Assembly: GCA_900545325.1 (NCBI GenBank)
Contig: UQZE01000045.1
Coordinates: 1-13,760 of the forward strand
Direction of reading: 5' to 3'
Length of the DNA: 13,760 nt
Source of the DNA: an uncultured Eubacteriales bacterium
Lineage (GTDB): Bacteria > Bacillota > Clostridia > Christensenellales > Borkfalkiaceae
Shown here: positions 11,355 through 13,760 of the stretch, in pieces
How the letters are laid out: every line of letters starts with the position of its first letter
Numbering within the stretch: the first letter of the stretch is position 1
The notes under the pieces: model-generated
The model's database searches: none
What the model saw: only the letters and a program-made list of their open reading frames with translations
Told to the model about the DNA's origin: nothing
Position numbers and translations under genes: made by a program

Positions 11355-13249
11355 ACGTCCATAATGATCGGCAGGATCATCGGATTTTTCTTCGTCCGCC
11401 TGATCAGATGGTTCTTGATGCCGCGGCGGATGGCGTTTTTGAGCGCCGCCCTGTCGCCGTCGGCCTTGACGTCCAGGTGTTTGAGCGTGTTGTTCACGTT
11501 CTGCCTGATCTCCGCCATCAATTTATCGTCTATGATGATGCCCTTGCTGATGACGTCCGAACACACCGCCCGCCCCTCTTCCGAACCGACGACCACGACG
11601 AGCAGTCCGTCCTCGGAAAGATGGATCCTGTCGCGCAGCACCACGCTTTCCGAACCGTCGATGCCGAGGCCGTCCACAAGGCGGGTTCCCGCGGGGAAGT
11701 TTTCCCCGAATTTCATCTCTTTGGCGGTCAGCTCCACGGTGTTTCCCACGTCCGCAATGAGCACGTTGCTCTTTTTAAGCCCCATATCCACGGCGAGGCG
11801 GGCGTGTTTTTTCAGATGGCGGTATTCGCCGTGCACGGGTATGAAGAATTTCGGTTTGACGAGCGAATGGAGTATTTTTATCTCGCCCTGGCAGGCATGT
11901 CCCGAAACGTGAATGGGTTCCAGGCTTTCGTAGATGACCTCCGCGCCCTTTCTGTACAGGTTGTTGATCACGCCGTAAATCATCTTTTCGTTGCCGGGGA
12001 TCGGGCTGGCGCTGATGACGATGGTGTCGTTCGCGCCTATGGTAACTTTATTGAACTCGCCCGTAGCCATGCGGGTGAGCGCGCTCATCGGCTCGCCCTG
12101 CGACCCCGTGGAAATGATGAGAATCTCGCTGTCGCGGAAGTTCTTTATCTTTTCCACGTCCACGATAATATTTTCGGGTATTTTCAGCTCGCCGATCTTG
12201 GAGGCGGCCTCCGCCACGTTGATCATGCTGCGCCCCGAAAAGACAACCTTGCGGCGGTATTTGACCGCGAGGTCGAGTATTTGCTGCAAACGGTGCACGT
12301 TGGAAGCGAACGTCGCCACGATCAGACGGCGGTCGGCATTGTCGCCGAACACGTGATCGAGCGTTTCGCCTACCACCTTTTCGCTCATGGTGTAGCCGGG
12401 GCGTTCGACGTTAGTCGATTCCGCCATGAGCAGCAAAACGCCCTTTTTGCCGATCTCGGCGATGCGCGTCAAATCCATGTAATCGCCGTTGATGGGCGTG
12501 AAGTCGATCTTGTAATCTCCGGAATGGAACACGACGCCCACGGGCGTGGTGATGGACAGCGCGCACGCCCCCGCGATGGAGTGGTTCACGTTGATGAATT
12601 CCACCGAGAAACAGCCGAGCTTTATCACGCTGCCCGGCTTTACGCAGTTCAGACTGACGTCGTTGAGTTTATGCTCTTTCAGCTTGTTTTCGAGCAGCGT
12701 GAGCGTGAGCTTGGTGCCGAAGATCGGGGTGTTTATCTCTTTCAGCAGATAGGGCACGCCGCCGATATGGTCTTCATGGCCGTGCGTGAGCACCAGACCG
12801 CGAATTTTGTTTTTGTTCTGTTCGAGATAGGTGATGTCGGGTATGACGAGATCGATCCCGGGCATATCGTCCGAAGGGAATATCAGTCCCGCGTCCACGA
12901 TAATGATATCCTTGCCGAATTCAAAGGCGGTCATGTTCTTGCCGATCTCGCCCACGCCGCCGAGGAACCTGATCTTCAGGCTCTTCGCGTTCGGCTTTGC
13001 GCCCTTCTGCCGCGTTTCCTCCGCCCTGACCGCCTGTTTCGGCGGTTTTTCCGCTTTCGGCGCGGCCTTTGCGGTGCGTTTCCTCTGTCTGACCGCCGCA
13101 GTCTTCTGCGCGGGCGGCGTCTGTTCCGCCGCGGTTTTCTGCGGCGGCGCGAACGGCGCTTTCTGCGCCTTTTGTTCGTTGATCACGAGCTGCGGCATCA
13201 TGTGCCCGCTCTTTTTGGTTTCCTTTCCTTGTCCGTTATTTATTTTCAT
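11351..13249 (-). CDS. rnjA: Ribonuclease J with basic N-terminal extension
   Basis: 632 residues. Metallo-beta-lactamase/beta-CASP RNase acting as 5'-3' exonuclease and endonuclease in mRNA decay and rRNA maturation. The catalytic core starts near residue 90 with KIRFLGGVGEIGKN; the zinc motif is HGHEDH (156-161); later come VNHSIAGA, FHSGDYKID, the beta-CASP-type GRSMINVAEAA and the HVSGHA / IPVHGEYRHLKKH metal and RNA-site segments. The C-terminus ends MILPIIMDV as in the family. Typical RNase J is about 555 residues; the excess is a disordered-looking Lys/Ala/Pro/Gln-rich extension (about 1-88) with near-repeats PPQKTAA and PPAQKTAA. Start ATG 13249 has AGAGG 4 nt upstream; an in-frame GTG at 13273 would add 8 residues but has no good site. 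Overlaps trmR by ATGA. Whether it is J1 or J2 is not decidable from one copy. Confidence 0.95.
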   Translation of the reverse strand: MKINNGQGKETKKSGHMMPQLVINEQKAQKAPFAPPQKTAAEQTPPAQKTAAVRQRKRTAKAAPKAEKPPKQAVRAEETRQKGAKPNAKSLKIRFLGGVGEIGKNMTAFEFGKDIIIVDAGLIFPSDDMPGIDLVIPDITYLEQNKNKIRGLVLTHGHEDHIGGVPYLLKEINTPIFGTKLTLTLLENKLKEHKLNDVSLNCVKPGSVIKLGCFSVEFINVNHSIAGACALSITTPVGVVFHSGDYKIDFTPINGDYMDLTRIAEIGKKGVLLLMAESTNVERPGYTMSEKVVGETLDHVFGDNADRRLIVATFASNVHRLQQILDLAVKYRRKVVFSGRSMINVAEAASKIGELKIPENIIVDVEKIKNFRDSEILIISTGSQGEPMSALTRMATGEFNKVTIGANDTIVISASPIPGNEKMIYGVINNLYRKGAEVIYESLEPIHVSGHACQGEIKILHSLVKPKFFIPVHGEYRHLKKHARLAVDMGLKKSNVLIADVGNTVELTAKEMKFGENFPAGTRLVDGLGIDGSESVVLRDRIHLSEDGLLVVVVGSEEGRAVCSDVISKGIIIDDKLMAEIRQNVNNTLKHLDVKADGDRAALKNAIRRGIKNHLIRRTKKNPMILPIIMDV

Positions 13250-13253
13250 AATT

Positions 13254-13258
13254 CCTCT
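13254..13258 (-). promoter_or_regulatory. Ribosome binding site deciding the RNase J start
   Basis: AGAGG on the minus strand, within a longer A-rich purine run, lies 4 nt before ATG 13249. It lies downstream of the alternative GTG at 13273 and therefore cannot serve it, so ATG 13249 is preferred. Confidence 0.75.
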
Positions 13259-13288
13259 TTTTTGTTTTCGCACACTTTTCCGTATATT

Positions 13289-13317
13289 ATTTTACACCAT
13301 TTTCAGGAAATTGTAAA
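13289..13317 (-). promoter_or_regulatory. Promoter of the RNase J-trmR-trhP operon
   Basis: On the minus strand TTTACA (13317-13312), 17-nt spacer, TAAAAT (13294-13289): five of six matches in each box and ideal spacing. Predicted start is near 13282, giving a leader of about 33 nt to ATG 13249. Confidence 0.78.
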
Positions 13318-13374
13318 CGCTTTGCCCGCCTTAAATTTAAAAACACAAAATTCGCGCCGACGAGTTCGTTTTGC

Positions 13375-13403
13375 TTGTATATTTTTGTCGTTTGTTGTAT
13401 AAT
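13375..13403 (+). promoter_or_regulatory. Candidate promoter of serC
   Basis: A perfect TATAAT -10 (13398-13403) lies about 35 nt before the serC ATG. The best -35 at 17-nt spacing is TTGTAT (13375-13380), matching only the leading TTG, so an activator or compensation by the strong -10 is possible. The nearest divergent promoter elements (13289-13317) do not overlap it. Between the two promoters (13318-13374) I see only a 10-bp palindrome TTAAATTTAA at 13331-13340. Confidence 0.6.
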
Positions 13404-13421
13404 TAGTGATATATTCATTAA

Positions 13422-13427
13422 AAGGAG
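13422..13427 (+). promoter_or_regulatory. Ribosome binding site of serC
   Basis: AAGGAG precedes ATG 13438 with 10 nt between, slightly long but with the strongest purine match in the region and the only start that gives the conserved SerC N-terminus. Confidence 0.8.
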
Positions 13428-13437
13428 AGTCATTTTC

Positions 13438-13760
13438 ATGCGGGTTTACAATTTCGCGGCGGGCCCTTCCACTTTGCCCGTCGATGTTTTAGAAGAAGCG
13501 CAAAAAGATCTGCTCGATTTTAACGGTACGGGCATGTCGATCGCGGAAATGAGCCACCGTTCCAAGGCCTTTATGGCGGTGAACGACGAAGCGCAGAGCC
13601 TGCTCCGCGAACTTCTCTCGATTCCCGACGATTACGCCGTGCTTTTCGTGCAGGGCGGCGCTTCCCAGCAGTTCGCGGCCGTTCCGCTCAACCTTATGGT
13701 GAACGACAAGGCCGATTACGTGCTTACGGGCAATTTTGCGACCAAGGCCTATGAAGAGGC
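13438..13760 (+). CDS. serC: Phosphoserine aminotransferase, N-terminal part (cut by window edge)
   Basis: 107 codons are visible before the window ends. The enzyme transfers the amino group of glutamate to 3-phosphohydroxypyruvate, making phosphoserine for serine biosynthesis; PLP-dependent, cytoplasmic. The start reads MRVYNFAAGPSTLP, the standard SerC opening, followed by GTGMSIAEMSHRSK (residues 32-45, substrate-site HRSK type) and LFVQGGASQQFAAVPLN (71-87), whose GGAS segment binds the PLP phosphate. The PLP lysine lies beyond the window. The gene is divergent from the RNase J operon and may head a serine operon with serA, but the downstream gene is not visible. Codon use resembles the neighbours. 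Confidence 0.96.
   Translation, partial: MRVYNFAAGPSTLPVDVLEEAQKDLLDFNGTGMSIAEMSHRSKAFMAVNDEAQSLLRELLSIPDDYAVLFVQGGASQQFAAVPLNLMVNDKADYVLTGNFATKAYEE

Noticed and set aside
13250..13273. Longer RNase J beginning at GTG 13273
   Set aside because: The AGAGG site lies downstream of that codon and correctly serves ATG 13249.
13331..13340. Palindrome TTAAATTTAA between the RNase J and serC promoters
   Set aside because: Only 10 bp, A/T-only, and outside both promoters; not distinguishable from chance.
11219..13402. 727-residue open frame on the plus strand across the RNase J gene
   Set aside because: Antisense shadow of a clear RNase J gene. It also runs through the intergenic region and both promoters; composition is biased and no motif is seen.
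1..13760. tRNA, rRNA, CRISPR arrays, insertion sequences, riboswitches or phage genes
   Set aside because: None seen. Intergenic gaps are all under 200 bp and filled by promoters, leaders and terminators; the leaders of about 20-35 nt are too short for riboswitches or T-boxes.

Overview
The window reads as ordinary, gene-dense chromosome from a low-to-moderate-GC Gram-positive bacterium, most likely a member of the Clostridia. The reasons are strong purine-rich Shine-Dalgarno sites, TTGACA/TATAAT-type promoters, an RNase J, a TrmR/TrhP tRNA-modification pair of the Bacillus/Clostridium kind, a DeoR-family regulator beside rhamnose genes, and a ParE/ParC-like topoisomerase pair. Genus cannot be fixed from the sequence alone. 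Gene density is very high; every intergenic gap is under 200 bp and each one can be explained by promoters or terminators.

Layout. (1) Positions 1-3342, minus strand: an L-rhamnose catabolic operon transcribed rhaB-rhaA-rhaD (kinase, isomerase, aldolase). rhaD loses only its last few residues at the window edge. (2) 3343-3483: a compact divergent control region. The -35 boxes of both promoters are the two arms of one perfect 8-bp inverted repeat. (3) 3484-4239, plus strand: a DeoR-family regulator (RhaR-like), followed by a bidirectional hairpin terminator at 4241-4271. (4) 9430-4270, minus strand: parE-like, parC-like and a HAD-IIA phosphatase gene, apparently one transcription unit with its own promoter (9472-9500). 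(5) 13249-9577, minus strand: RNase J, TrmR-like O-methyltransferase and TrhP-like U32 protein. The three genes are joined by two ATGA overlaps and closed by a terminator at 9524-9552. (6) 13438 to the end, plus strand: the start of serC, divergent from the RNase J operon.

How they work together. The rha genes convert L-rhamnulose made by RhaA into its 1-phosphate (RhaB) and then cleave it to DHAP and L-lactaldehyde (RhaD). The adjacent DeoR protein is the obvious local regulator. RNase J degrades and processes RNA, while TrhP and TrmR would make 5-hydroxyuridine and then 5-methoxyuridine at tRNA wobble position 34, so that operon is concerned with RNA metabolism. ParE/ParC form a type IIA topoisomerase.

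I looked for an undescribed system and did not find one: there are no mobile elements, CRISPR arrays, defence modules or unknown genes. The points most worth a second look are the symmetric rha divergent promoter, an unusually short RhaB C-terminus, the repeat-containing N-terminal extension of RNase J, the mixed GyrA/ParC character of the topoisomerase, and the coupling of RNase J with wobble-modification genes.
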